Source of the DNA: ZC4RG29 sp964521255
Lineage (GTDB): Bacteria > Bacteroidota > Bacteroidia > Cytophagales > Cyclobacteriaceae
Length of the DNA stretch: 64,000 nucleotides
Assembly (NCBI GenBank): GCA_964521255.1
Contig: CAZFRM010000001.1
Coordinates: 124,001 to 188,000 of the forward strand
Reading direction: 5' to 3'
Position numbers and translations under genes: made by a program
The notes under the pieces: generated by a model
Databases searched by the model: none
What the model was told of the DNA's origin: nothing
What the model saw: the letters and a program-made list of their open reading frames with translations, nothing else
Shown: positions 25,905 to 34,570 of the stretch, piece after piece
Layout of the letters: each line of letters starts with the position of its first letter
How positions within the stretch are numbered: position 1 is the first letter of the stretch

Positions 25905-25912
25905 CAAAAGTA
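25905..25912 (-). promoter_or_regulatory. Candidate -7 box of batD
   Basis: Reads TACTTTTG on the minus strand, 27 bases upstream of the batD ATG. No TTG was found at a standard distance. Confidence 0.4.
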
Positions 25913-25970
25913 AAAATGTTCTTCTGGTAGAACTTACAATTTTATATATTAACATATCGTTTCACTTTTA

Positions 25971-25978
25971 TATTTTTG
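25971..25978 (+). promoter_or_regulatory. Candidate -7 box of the small gene at 26004
   Basis: Reads TATTTTTG, matching TAnnTTTG, 25 bases before the ATG at 26004, and divergent from the batD promoter. Confidence 0.4.
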
Positions 25979-26003
25979 TTCTTTGAATGCAAATTTTGGT
26001 GTT

Positions 26004-26189
26004 ATGCTGAATTATGTCAAAACTGTACTCACAAAAGTGAGTTTTGACTCGCGGCTCTTTGAAAAAGAACTGCGGAAAGCTATCAAGATGTTGATAGCCG
26101 AGGAAGTCAACGAACTCAGAAACTGGTGTTATGCCAGTTTTGGGAAGCAACACGAAGCCATCCTTAACCGGTGTTTTGTGGTAGCTTAG
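26004..26189 (+). CDS. Small helical protein, 61 residues, with own terminator
   Basis: Starts MLNYVKTVLTKVSFDSRLFE and continues with KELRKAIKMLIAEEVNELRN. Predicted almost entirely helical; no membrane segment. A -7 box lies upstream and a clear hairpin terminator starts 28 bases after the stop, so this looks like a real monocistronic transcript. The function is not recognised. An in-frame TTG at 25983 is ignored because it lies too close to the promoter box. Confidence 0.65.
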   Translation: MLNYVKTVLTKVSFDSRLFEKELRKAIKMLIAEEVNELRNWCYASFGKQHEAILNRCFVVA

Positions 26190-26217
26190 ATTCCAGATTC
26201 AAACTATGTGAGACTAG

Positions 26218-26252
26218 AGCCCTCTGAAGATTTCAGGGGGCTTTAATTTTTT
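26218..26252 (+). terminator. Intrinsic terminator between the small gene and the DUF2752 gene
   Basis: AGCCCTCTGAA pairs with TTCAGGGGGCT across GAT and is followed by TTTAATTTTTT. The T tract ends exactly at the base before the ATG of the next gene (26253), leaving no room for a separate promoter. Confidence 0.8.
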
Positions 26253-26546
26253 ATGAAGTTCATAAGACAATTTCCCTGGGAAGCATTTATCTGGCTGGCC
26301 GCCTTAATAAGCCTTGCTATCTATTCTCCTGAGAGCGATCCTCACTATACATTATGTCCGTTAAGCAATCTTGGTTTTGAGTGTTGTCCCGGTTGTGGGC
26401 TAGGCAGATCGGTATCTTATCTTTTTCACGGAAATTTGATACAATCATTATCCATTCATCCTTTAGGAATTTTTGCCGTGATTATTCTATCTTTCAGAAT
26501 AATACAGCTAACAAAACTCTACTACATTACCGTATGGCGAAAGTAA
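26253..26546 (+). CDS. DUF2752 membrane protein
   Basis: 97 residues, two to three hydrophobic segments (FIWLAALISLAIY, HPLGIFAVIILSFRIIQLT) and the family motif CPLSNLGFECCPGCGLGRS, whose cysteine cluster suggests metal or disulphide chemistry. DUF2752 has no settled function. It overlaps the following TM2-domain gene by 13 bases, so the two are translationally linked. Its ATG directly follows the terminator of the preceding small gene. Confidence 0.85.
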   Translation: MKFIRQFPWEAFIWLAALISLAIYSPESDPHYTLCPLSNLGFECCPGCGLGRSVSYLFHGNLIQSLSIHPLGIFAVIILSFRIIQLTKLYYITVWRK

Positions 26547-26878
26547 TCGAAGTATTACCCGAACTACAGGGTGAAGAAATGCTTTATGTGCAAAATCTTA
26601 TTAAAGACATGGATAATGAAAAAGCGACCATGTTTGCTTCGGCGTATCGTGCCCGCAGAAAAGAACCTAATCTCATTTTAATCACAGCGTTATTAGGATT
26701 TGTCGGATTTGCCGGCATTCATCGTATGCTCATCAATCAAATTGGCATGGGTATTTTATACTTCTTCACTGCCGGCCTTTGCCTGGTGGGGACCATAGTT
26801 GATTTAATAAATTACCAAAAGCTTGCTTTTGAGAACAACCAAAAGGTGGCAAACGAGGTGAATGCCATGATGCGGTAG
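26534..26878 (+). CDS. TM2-domain protein
   Basis: 114 residues from the ATG at 26534 (MAKVIEVLPELQGEEMLYVQ). An N-terminal soluble helical part is followed by two membrane helices of the TM2 domain (LILITALLGFVGFAGIHRML, GMGILYFFTAGLCLVGTIVD), then NYQKLAFENNQKVANEVN. The frame is open further upstream, but that part overlaps the DUF2752 gene in another frame. DUF2752 and TM2 genes are often neighbours in this phylum. Confidence 0.85.
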   Translation: MAKVIEVLPELQGEEMLYVQNLIKDMDNEKATMFASAYRARRKEPNLILITALLGFVGFAGIHRMLINQIGMGILYFFTAGLCLVGTIVDLINYQKLAFENNQKVANEVNAMMR

Positions 26879-26891
26879 AGGATTTCAAAAT

Positions 26892-27818
26892 TTATTTCTT
26901 GCTTACAAACTTTATGTTTCTCTTCAAGCCATCAAATTTTGTACGCTTGACAGGTGAGTTTTTAAAAATCTTTTGAAATACTTCATTCGTTATTTCTGTC
27001 CACTCTTCTTTTTTCATTGAAGAAAATTCTGGTGGAGGATTAAATCGTGGCTCATGATGTGGGGTTGAAAAACTGTTCCACGGGCAAACGTCCTGACAGA
27101 TGTCGCAGCCAAAAATCCAATTTTCAAATTTCCCTTTCATGGTATCAGGAATTTCTTCCTTCAATTCTATTGTGAAGTAGGAAATACATTTACTTCCATC
27201 CACAACATAGGGTTGAGGAATTGCCTCGGTGGGGCAAGCGTCCATACAAGCGGTACATGTACCACAGTAATCTTTGATAGGGTGATCGTATTCTAATTCT
27301 ATATCCACAATCACTTCAGCAAGAAAGAAAAAACTTCCCATTGACTTGTTCAATAGTAAACTGTTCTTGCCTATCCATCCAATACCGCTGCGCTTTGCCC
27401 ATGCACGTTCCATCACAGGAGCAGAATCAACGAAAGCGCGTCCATTTACTTCGCCGATTTTTTCTTTAACAATGTCAAGAAGTTCTTTGAGTTTTTCCTT
27501 CACTACAAAGTGATAGTCTTCACCGTAAGCATACTTGGCAATCTTGAATTGGTCATCATCACCAATTTCTTTTTTAGGATAGTAATTGTAAACAAGACTA
27601 ATAATTGATTTTGCACCCGGAACGAGAAGTGTTGGATCAAGTCGCTTGTCAAAATAATTTTCCATGTAGGTCATCTTTCCATGATAACCACGCTTTAACC
27701 ACTCTTCAAGCTTAGGTGCTTCATCATCCAGGTATTCAGCTTTTGAAATTCCACAAAACGAAAACCCAAGCTGAGCAGCCGTTGATTTAATTAGTTGGGT
27801 ATAAGAAGTTGTGGACAT
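26892..27818 (-). CDS. queG: Epoxyqueuosine reductase
   Basis: Last step of queuosine synthesis on tRNA, cobalamin- and Fe-S-dependent, 308 residues. Two 4Fe-4S ligand sets are visible: CGTCTACMDACPTEAIPQP and, after SKCISYF, GCDICQDVCPWN. Upstream, FVDSAPVMERAWAKRSGIGW followed by GKNSLLL is the cobalamin-site region. The C-terminus is short, without the HEAT-repeat extension of some homologues. A degenerate copy of its first codons lies about 190 bases upstream, at 27962-28050. Confidence 0.95.
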   Translation of the reverse strand: MSTTSYTQLIKSTAAQLGFSFCGISKAEYLDDEAPKLEEWLKRGYHGKMTYMENYFDKRLDPTLLVPGAKSIISLVYNYYPKKEIGDDDQFKIAKYAYGEDYHFVVKEKLKELLDIVKEKIGEVNGRAFVDSAPVMERAWAKRSGIGWIGKNSLLLNKSMGSFFFLAEVIVDIELEYDHPIKDYCGTCTACMDACPTEAIPQPYVVDGSKCISYFTIELKEEIPDTMKGKFENWIFGCDICQDVCPWNSFSTPHHEPRFNPPPEFSSMKKEEWTEITNEVFQKIFKNSPVKRTKFDGLKRNIKFVSKK

Positions 27819-27961
27819 CCCGGATCAATTAATCTTAGTGCTTCTTTTGCTTTTTTTACCTTCGCGTGTAAAAAATGCATTTCACGCAAAGAGCGCAAAA
27901 GATAAGCGCAAAGGTAACTACAGATTATTTACAATGCCGGTGGATATTTCTTCAGGAGAAT

Positions 27962-28105
27962 TCAAACTAAGCCGCAGTCGATTTGATTAAATTTATATGT
28001 AAGGAGTTGTGGTCACATCGGATCAATTAGTACTTACTTTGCGTTTTTTACCTTCGACTTTGCGTGAAAAATGTATTCTACTCGTCTTTCACGCAAAGAA
28101 ATCCT
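27962..28105 (-). pseudogene. Degenerate duplicate of the queG 5' end and leader
   Basis: The stretch around 27970-28050 repeats the queG start region (27770-27860) in the same orientation, including AATTGATCCG, the ATG and the following CCACAACTnCTTA word. In the copy, the ATG is followed directly by TGA and the frame is broken. The flanking TTTTTTACCTTCG and TTTCACGCAAAGA words are duplicated too, giving a tandem duplication of about 130 bases. Confidence 0.65.
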
Positions 28106-28113
28106 TTAGAAAT

Positions 28114-28310
28114 ACTAAGTCAGCACTGCTTTCGCGCTTTGCGTGCAATAAAAATCGGAGCAGCATACTTGTTTCACGCTAAGAACGCAAAGCTATGCGC
28201 AATGCTCGCAAAGAGATAATAAGTCAGCACTGCTTTCGCGGACTTGCGAAAAAAATCTTAGCGGGCTCTGCGTGAAAAAAATCGGAGCAGCACGCTTGTC
28301 GTTTTAAAGA
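28114..28310. repeat. Word repeat, family E, two copies
   Basis: Two direct copies at about 28114-28180 and 28219-28310 share GTCAGCACTGCTTTCGCG, AAAATCGGAGCAGCA and CTTGT. An inverted copy lies at 22756-22856. The rest of this 510-base gap between queG and ruvB (27819-28328) is GCGTGAAA / CGCAAAG words and the queG duplicate; no intact gene is visible. Confidence 0.75.
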
Positions 28311-28328
28311 ACCCTTGACTATTCTCCT

Positions 28329-29360
28329 TCAATCAAATAAGCCAAGTCCTCTGCTGGTTGGTGTTTTTAGCTTGAGGTGTTTATAGGCCAGTTCGGTGGC
28401 TTCTCTTCCTCTTGATGTTCTTTTAATATATCCTTCCTGAATGAGAAACGGTTCATAAACTTCTTCGATTGTTTCAGCTTCTTCGCTTACAGCAGTTGCA
28501 ATGGTTGTGAGACCTACGGGACCTCCCTTAAATTTTTCGATAATAGTTAGCAGGATGCGGTTATCCATATCATCAAGTCCATGCTCATCAACATCCAATG
28601 CCTTTAACGCTATCTGTGCAATATCCTTTGTAATGATCCCATTACCTTTTATCTGTGCAAAGTCTCTCGTTCGGCGCAAAAGATTATTTGAAATTCTCGG
28701 CGTACCTCTGCTTCTTCGTGCTATTTCAAAAGCTGCATCTTCATCAATGGGTGCATTTAATATGTTGGCAGAGCGCTTTACAATGGTTGTTAATAATTGC
28801 GCATCGTAATATTCAAGGCGCGCAGTGATTCCAAACCGGGCACGAAGAGGAGCCGTTAACAGACCTGCCCGTGTAGTGGCACCAATTAGTGTAAAAGGAT
28901 TTAACCCAATTTGAACTGATCTCGCATTAGGTCCGGAATCAAGCATGATGTCAATTCGAAAATCTTCCATTGCCGAATAAAGATATTCTTCAACGATTGG
29001 ATTCAAGCGGTGGATCTCATCAATGAAAAGCACGTCATGTGCTTCCAGATTTGTTAACAGTCCTGCAAGATCGCTGGGTTTATCCAGCACGGGACCTGAT
29101 GTAATTTTAATGCTCGACTCCAGCTCATTAGCAATAATGTGTGATAAGGTGGTTTTGCCAAGGCCGGGAGGTCCATGAAGTAATACGTGATCCAGGGATT
29201 CTTTGCGTTGCCTGGCCGCTAATACAAAGACCTTAATGTTGTCAATTACCTTTTGCTGACCTGTGAAATCATGAAAAGACAATGGACGCAAGGCTCTTTC
29301 AAATTCCTTTTCAATTGCATTGAGTCCCTCTCCATCACCTTTCAGATAATCTTCACGCAT
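28329..29360 (-). CDS. ruvB: Holliday junction branch-migration helicase subunit RuvB
   Basis: Hexameric AAA+ motor of recombination repair, 343 residues. Walker A HGPPGLGKTTLSHIIANEL (about 64), Walker B DVLFIDEIHRLNPIVEEYLY (about 110), sensor and arginine-finger region GATTRAGLLTAPLRARFGI, and the C-terminal winged helix EEVYEPFLIQEGYIKRTSRG. Full length. ruvA and ruvC are not adjacent; ruvX, an unrelated resolvase-like gene, is about 10 kb away. Confidence 0.97.
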   Translation of the reverse strand: MREDYLKGDGEGLNAIEKEFERALRPLSFHDFTGQQKVIDNIKVFVLAARQRKESLDHVLLHGPPGLGKTTLSHIIANELESSIKITSGPVLDKPSDLAGLLTNLEAHDVLFIDEIHRLNPIVEEYLYSAMEDFRIDIMLDSGPNARSVQIGLNPFTLIGATTRAGLLTAPLRARFGITARLEYYDAQLLTTIVKRSANILNAPIDEDAAFEIARRSRGTPRISNNLLRRTRDFAQIKGNGIITKDIAQIALKALDVDEHGLDDMDNRILLTIIEKFKGGPVGLTTIATAVSEEAETIEEVYEPFLIQEGYIKRTSRGREATELAYKHLKLKTPTSRGLGLFD

Positions 29361-29480
29361 TTTGATAGATTTAATTCTACGAAGGTAGTCTGATTTTGTG
29401 ATTTACAGTTTTCCGTTTACGATTTTTTGTATTTAAAGATTTTATAATAACAACCTTCTTATTTTTACCGTGTAATCATC

Positions 29481-30338
29481 ATGATAATTTCTCTTCCGGC
29501 AAGCAAACGATTTGTAAATTCATTCCTGCGTCTGACACGGATATGGAATCTCATTATCGTTGGGCTTGCTCAATATTTTACCGCAGGATTTCTGATTGGC
29601 GCAGATACATTGGATGACCTTAAACTTTTTCTATTATCCATATCAACCATTTCCATCGCTGCTGCAGGCTATATCATCAATGATTATTATGATGTGAAGA
29701 TTGATTTTATCAATAAGCCTGATCGCGTGGTGATAGGGAAAAGCATCACCCGCCGATTCGCACTACTCCTGCATGTTATCCTTTCATTTACAGGCATTGT
29801 CATTGGGTTTTTACTATCCTGGTGGGTAGCTGCGGTTAATGTATTTTCTGTCTTTCTTCTTTGGCTTTATTCAAATAACCTGAAACGGCTTCCTTTTATT
29901 GGCAATTTTGCTGTTGCACTATTAACCGGATTGTCTATTCTGGTTGTAGACGCAATTTATACTCCCCATCACAGTCTTATTTGGATTTACGCAGCGTTTG
30001 CATTCTTCATGACGCTTGTGCGTGAAATTGTAAAAGACATGGAAGACCTGAAAGGCGATAACACGTTTGGATGCAAGACATTACCTATTATTTGGGGAAT
30101 TCGTAAAACAAAAATTCTGATTTACATTATACTTCTCATTTTTATTATAGTTGTGCTTCTGCTGAATAAGCAGTACTCGCAGTTGCCATTGCGTTATTTT
30201 GGCCTCTTTCTATTCGCACCCATAGCCCTGTTAGTAGTTTGGCTGCTTCGGGCAGACATGAAAAAAGAATTTGCATGGTTAAGTACATTCTGTAAAATCA
30301 TTCTTATTCTTGGGATAATCAGTATGGCTTTTGTCTGA
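29481..30338 (+). CDS. UbiA-family prenyltransferase
   Basis: Membrane prenyltransferase of 285 residues with eight to nine helices. Both aspartate-rich motifs are visible: NDYYDVKIDFINKPDR (about 68) and VKDMEDLKGDNTFGCKTLP (about 185). This fits the geranylgeranylglycerol-phosphate synthase-like UbiA proteins common in Bacteroidota. The acceptor cannot be assigned from sequence; quinone, haem and lipid routes are possible. The ATG at 29481 is followed by polar residues before the first helix. Confidence 0.9.
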   Translation: MIISLPASKRFVNSFLRLTRIWNLIIVGLAQYFTAGFLIGADTLDDLKLFLLSISTISIAAAGYIINDYYDVKIDFINKPDRVVIGKSITRRFALLLHVILSFTGIVIGFLLSWWVAAVNVFSVFLLWLYSNNLKRLPFIGNFAVALLTGLSILVVDAIYTPHHSLIWIYAAFAFFMTLVREIVKDMEDLKGDNTFGCKTLPIIWGIRKTKILIYIILLIFIIVVLLLNKQYSQLPLRYFGLFLFAPIALLVVWLLRADMKKEFAWLSTFCKIILILGIISMAFV

Positions 30339-30408
30339 ACGATAGTATTGCACTTGCTTTTTTATGACAGCGGTTGATAATTGACAAATTGGTTTCATCT
30401 TTGCGAAT

Positions 30409-30981
30409 ATGTCAGAATCGAGAATTGCTGTATTTGCTTCAGGCAACGGAACAAACGCTGAAGAAATTTTTAAATACTTTCAGCATCATCCTACCATAAA
30501 AGTTTCTGTGTTGTTAAGTAACAATCCCCAGGCTTACGCACTTCAGCGGGCAGAAAAATTTACTATACCAGCTTATTTCTTTAATAGAGATCAATTTAAA
30601 AACCCTGGTTACCTGTTAGATATTTTGGTAAAGCACGAAGTAACGCACATTGTACTGGCTGGATTTCTTTGGCTCATTCCCGAGTACCTGATCAAGGCAT
30701 TTCCCAAAAGAATAATCAACATACATCCAGCGCTACTGCCAAAGTTCGGGGGCAAAGGAATGTATGGAATGAGTGTTCACGAGGCGGTGAAAATGGCGGG
30801 TGAAAAAGAAACAGGGATTACTATTCATGAAGTGAACGAGCAATATGATGACGGAAAAATTATTTACCAGGGGAAATGTGCAATAACAAGTCAGGATACT
30901 CCCGAACAAATAGCTGCCAAAGTTCATAAACTCGAGTATGCGCATTATCCAAAAGTAATTGAGGCATGGATTAAAAAATAA
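30409..30981 (+). CDS. purN: Phosphoribosylglycinamide formyltransferase
   Basis: Third step of purine synthesis: formyl transfer from 10-formyl-THF to GAR. 190 residues. Motifs are IAVFASGNGTNAEEIF (phosphate loop), VLLSNNPQAYALQRAE, GFLWLIPEYLI, the catalytic Asn-His pair in IINIHPALLPKFGGKGMYG and the Asp in EVNEQYDDGKIIYQ. The reading MYGMSVHEAVKMAGEKETGI matches the family exactly. Confidence 0.95.
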   Translation: MSESRIAVFASGNGTNAEEIFKYFQHHPTIKVSVLLSNNPQAYALQRAEKFTIPAYFFNRDQFKNPGYLLDILVKHEVTHIVLAGFLWLIPEYLIKAFPKRIINIHPALLPKFGGKGMYGMSVHEAVKMAGEKETGITIHEVNEQYDDGKIIYQGKCAITSQDTPEQIAAKVHKLEYAHYPKVIEAWIKK

Positions 30982-31013
30982 ATCACCTTAGCAGGAAAAA
31001 ACGCTGTAGCCAA

Positions 31014-31460
31014 TTATTTCTCCCTCACTATTTCTTCAAAATCATTTGCCTTCGGAAACATTGAAAACGCTTGCTGAATAACTTCATTCGGCACGGTTAA
31101 TTTTCTTTTTGTCATATCAATCCACGCTCCATCGACATTGATGATTGCTGCGAGTGTTTCACCGTTTTTAAAAATACGATGGTGTAAACTCCACCTTGAA
31201 AAATCTTTGGATGCCTTTGTAAGTTCAACATCGATTTCAATCTTATCCGTGTAAATTATTTCTCTTTTAAAGAGAGCTTCTTCCCTGAACAGGATGATCC
31301 CTATGTTCATCTCTTCAAATTTTGATGTATCGAGTCCGTGTTGTACCAGAAAATTTACCCGGGCAACCGCTCCGAAATCATAATATGCAGAATGCCTCAT
31401 GTGACGATTTGCGTCAATGTCAGTCCAGCGTATCTGAATGGGTAAAATAAATTTTTGCAT
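31014..31460 (-). CDS. Acyl-CoA thioesterase (hot-dog fold)
   Basis: About 148 residues. The segment FILPIQIRWTDIDANRHMRH carries the catalytic-type Asp of 4-hydroxybenzoyl-CoA-thioesterase-like proteins, followed by SAYYDFGAVARVNFL and an ALFKREIIYTDKIEIDVEL strand pair. The ATG at 31460 (MQKFIL) aligns with the family start; ATGs at 31478 and 31472 would add up to six residues. Probably hydrolyses acyl-CoA in the cytoplasm; the chain length is unknown. Confidence 0.85.
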   Translation of the reverse strand: MQKFILPIQIRWTDIDANRHMRHSAYYDFGAVARVNFLVQHGLDTSKFEEMNIGIILFREEALFKREIIYTDKIEIDVELTKASKDFSRWSLHHRIFKNGETLAAIINVDGAWIDMTKRKLTVPNEVIQQAFSMFPKANDFEEIVREK

Positions 31461-31625
31461 ATCATATTTCATCAGCATTCAAATTTTGTTTTTTAAAATG
31501 GTACTGTGAAAAATTAATCAGATTTTTTGAATTGGTTTTTTTAAACCATTAGCCGCAAAAAAAGTGATTCCCACTTAATCATAAATTTTAATATAATTAA
31601 ACGGGAATCTAAAAGAATTAAAGCC

Positions 31626-34370
31626 TCACTCTATAATAACCTTGTGATTTTGTGTTTCACCTTGGGATGAAGTAATAAGGATATGATAAATACCTGGCCG
31701 AAGATTTTTTAATGGCAATATAACTGAGCCTTCACTAGCCTTAAGTTGTTCCATTTGTTGCAATTGTCCCGTATCATCAATCAAACGAACCGTATAAACT
31801 CCTTCAATATGATTTGTTCTTACAGAGACAAAATCATGCGCGGGATTTGGGAAAACAGTTGGTTCTTTTTCACGCAACGGAGCAGTCAGAATTTCATTCT
31901 GCAAAGCAATTCTAGCGTCCTTGTCAATTAACGGTGTACAATCTTTTAAACATTTTTCAGCATCTGCATTCAAGCTACCTAAACCTTTTAAAGAATATCT
32001 TTTATTACCAATGGTAACTTTTCCGCTATATTCAAAAAGTCCGCCTAATCCCAGATCTCCATCCCATCCATTTGCACCTTGTCCCAATTGAAAACCTGTT
32101 ATAAATTTTTGTGGCCATGGTTTCAATTGAATTAATCCTGAAACATTTCCCTTTCCTTTGAGATAACTCTCACCGGATAATTCAAAATAACTCCATCTCT
32201 TATGCGTCAGTGCGGCGACTTTAGCCGCTTCACGTGTAACAGCCATATACGTTCTTCGCCTGGCACTCCATGTATTCCAATCTTGAGGTTTACTCAATTT
32301 CAAATAAACTTCAAAGGCTACATTTTTATTGTGGCTGCTTACAATCGTTCCGGTTACAATGGTATGGTCTTCCTGCAATATTAATTGCGCTGGCCCTTCC
32401 CATCTGAAATTTCTAATGACTGGATCGGCGAGCAAAACAGCCCATGGACAAGAAAGGCAAAAAGGAGGAATAGGTCTCCATTCTTCGAGCCAGAATATAT
32501 CCAAATCGGGGATGAATATACCTTCTCTCTCATAAGCTCCCATATCAACCTTTCCACCTTGAATTCTTGCTCCGCCGATGTAATCATTTGCAACTCCAAC
32601 AAGGCCCGGGGCAGCATTATTGCCGGCATCAACTCCCGCAGAAGTTTGTGTTAATCGTAAACCATCGTCGTTGGTTGCGGGAATATTATCTGGTCCAACT
32701 GGATTTGGTCCATTGACAAAATTGGGAGCATCATCAATATTATTTCCACCATCAGTTCCCATGGAAACATTCCATCCTCCGCCACTTCCACCTGAGCCTT
32801 CTATCAGTGAAAAAGAAATTGAAACATTGCCACCCAAATTAAAAATCTCAGGGCCTTCAGTGGATGCTGTGTTATCCCACAAAATAGTATTTGTAATTAC
32901 CAGATCTAATATCTCTGAGCCCATAAAAAGAAACCCATCATTGTAGATGCCGCCTCCCCGTTGTCCTGCATGATTCTCAGTGAATGTGCAATTAGTGATC
33001 CTTGGAGCCAATTCAGGAGTCAAATCATCTGGTGAGCTGATAACTCTGGTGAAATTAGCTATCGCGCCTCCATTATTTTGAGCCTGGTTATCGGTGAAAA
33101 CACAACCTATATAGTGAGGTCTAAGAACCCCCGCATCACTCAGGTGCACTACAGCTCCTCCCCAGGCAGCAGTGTTACCACTTGCAAGGTTGGCATAGAA
33201 TCCACAATTAATAAATCTCGGCTCAGAGATACCTAAGGTTTCCGTCTGGTTGTCATTGATTGACATGTACGCAGCACCTCCGCCACCTCCTTCGAAAGGT
33301 CCTGTGGGATTTCCTGTCGCACTATTTTCTGCGAAAATGCATTTTGTGAATTGGGCATTTGACGCGGTCAGTGCAACACCTCCTCCTGAGCCTGGCAGTG
33401 TACTCATATCAGGTGAAATTGCAGTAACCCTGTTATTATGAATTAAAGTGTTATCGATCACTGCATGGTCGCCAATGAAGTACATTGCTCCACCTCTTCT
33501 CAGGGCTTTGTTGCCAAAGAATTCACATTGACTTATTGTGGGTTGATAGTTCCCCGCACTAAAAGAACCCATCTGGATTGCTCCGCCACTGAAGTTCGCT
33601 TTATTATTTATGAACTTACTATGTTGTATCTGTGATGTAACCTCACCACCTGTTGTGCCTGGAGTACAAAAAAAAGCGCCACCCTCAGATGCAGCAAAAT
33701 TGCCTTGAAAAATAGTATTGAAGATTGTTGGACTGCTGGAATTTGCTGGTGAGGCAAGCATGTTAAACCAACCGCCTCCATCGAGATTGGGGTCTTGTAC
33801 ATTCAAAGGCGCTGCAATTGAGGCGCTGCCTGCAGTAATAATAAACCCATCAACACGTGTTGACGCTGTTACATTAATTGTGTAGATAACATGATATGCA
33901 TTGTTTCCTATAATATCATCTGTGTCATCAGCGATAAAATCACCGTCAGCATTCAAATCATTATTATCAATGTCTCCACTTAATATGGTTAGATTGATTT
34001 CCCAGTTTCTTTCTGCAAGACTACCCTCTGTACCTGCAAACCCGCCATAGAGGGCTACACCATTCGGAATTTGAAATGTGACTTCCCGGGGATCGAATCC
34101 ACCATTTCCATTGAAATCTACTATAGCACCTGGCTTATAAACTCCAGAAGCCACCCAAATTTCATCTCCACTATTCGCAGTTGAAAGCGCATCAGAAAGA
34201 TCGGTGAATGCGTTAGCCCAGCTTGTGCCATTGTTTGAACCAGCAGCATTTTGATCTACATAGATAGTTGCACCTTGTGACTTGATGAAACTGAAAATAG
34301 CAGTTGTAACAATGACCAGGATTTTAATTTTAGTATTCAACCTGGTATTTAAAAATTTCATAATGCTCAT
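31626..34370 (-). CDS. Secreted right-handed beta-helix protein with T9SS sorting domain
   Basis: 914 residues. Signal peptide within the first ~33 (ILVIVTTAIFSFIKSQGA), then YVDQNAAGSNNGTSWANAFT, the usual opening of polymorphic-membrane-protein-like beta-helix domains. Successive rungs with GGAI / GGGI / GGAV turns run to about residue 590. A middle domain of about 620-810 is unassigned. The last ~75 residues are a type A sorting domain (PTVFPNPAHDFVSVRTN ... LKNLRPGIYHILITSSQG), directing export through the type IX system and attachment or release at the surface. A role in adhesion or glycan binding is possible but inferred. It stands alone. Confidence 0.88.
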   Translation of the reverse strand: MSIMKFLNTRLNTKIKILVIVTTAIFSFIKSQGATIYVDQNAAGSNNGTSWANAFTDLSDALSTANSGDEIWVASGVYKPGAIVDFNGNGGFDPREVTFQIPNGVALYGGFAGTEGSLAERNWEINLTILSGDIDNNDLNADGDFIADDTDDIIGNNAYHVIYTINVTASTRVDGFIITAGSASIAAPLNVQDPNLDGGGWFNMLASPANSSSPTIFNTIFQGNFAASEGGAFFCTPGTTGGEVTSQIQHSKFINNKANFSGGAIQMGSFSAGNYQPTISQCEFFGNKALRRGGAMYFIGDHAVIDNTLIHNNRVTAISPDMSTLPGSGGGVALTASNAQFTKCIFAENSATGNPTGPFEGGGGGAAYMSINDNQTETLGISEPRFINCGFYANLASGNTAAWGGAVVHLSDAGVLRPHYIGCVFTDNQAQNNGGAIANFTRVISSPDDLTPELAPRITNCTFTENHAGQRGGGIYNDGFLFMGSEILDLVITNTILWDNTASTEGPEIFNLGGNVSISFSLIEGSGGSGGGWNVSMGTDGGNNIDDAPNFVNGPNPVGPDNIPATNDDGLRLTQTSAGVDAGNNAAPGLVGVANDYIGGARIQGGKVDMGAYEREGIFIPDLDIFWLEEWRPIPPFCLSCPWAVLLADPVIRNFRWEGPAQLILQEDHTIVTGTIVSSHNKNVAFEVYLKLSKPQDWNTWSARRRTYMAVTREAAKVAALTHKRWSYFELSGESYLKGKGNVSGLIQLKPWPQKFITGFQLGQGANGWDGDLGLGGLFEYSGKVTIGNKRYSLKGLGSLNADAEKCLKDCTPLIDKDARIALQNEILTAPLREKEPTVFPNPAHDFVSVRTNHIEGVYTVRLIDDTGQLQQMEQLKASEGSVILPLKNLRPGIYHILITSSQGETQNHKVIIE

Positions 34371-34570
34371 ATTTATCTGATAGTTAAATTTCTTTCCTGG
34401 TACCTGTTCAGGAGTAGTAATAGATTTACTAACCGAAAAGGACAGGCAAGTAACTAACAGAAATTCTAATTGATTAAAAGAGATGTATCAGGGATTAGTG
34501 TGAATGTAACAAGCTACACTTGTTTCAGGTAGGCGACACTAATATTTTATTACAATCCGCCCGGATTTCT

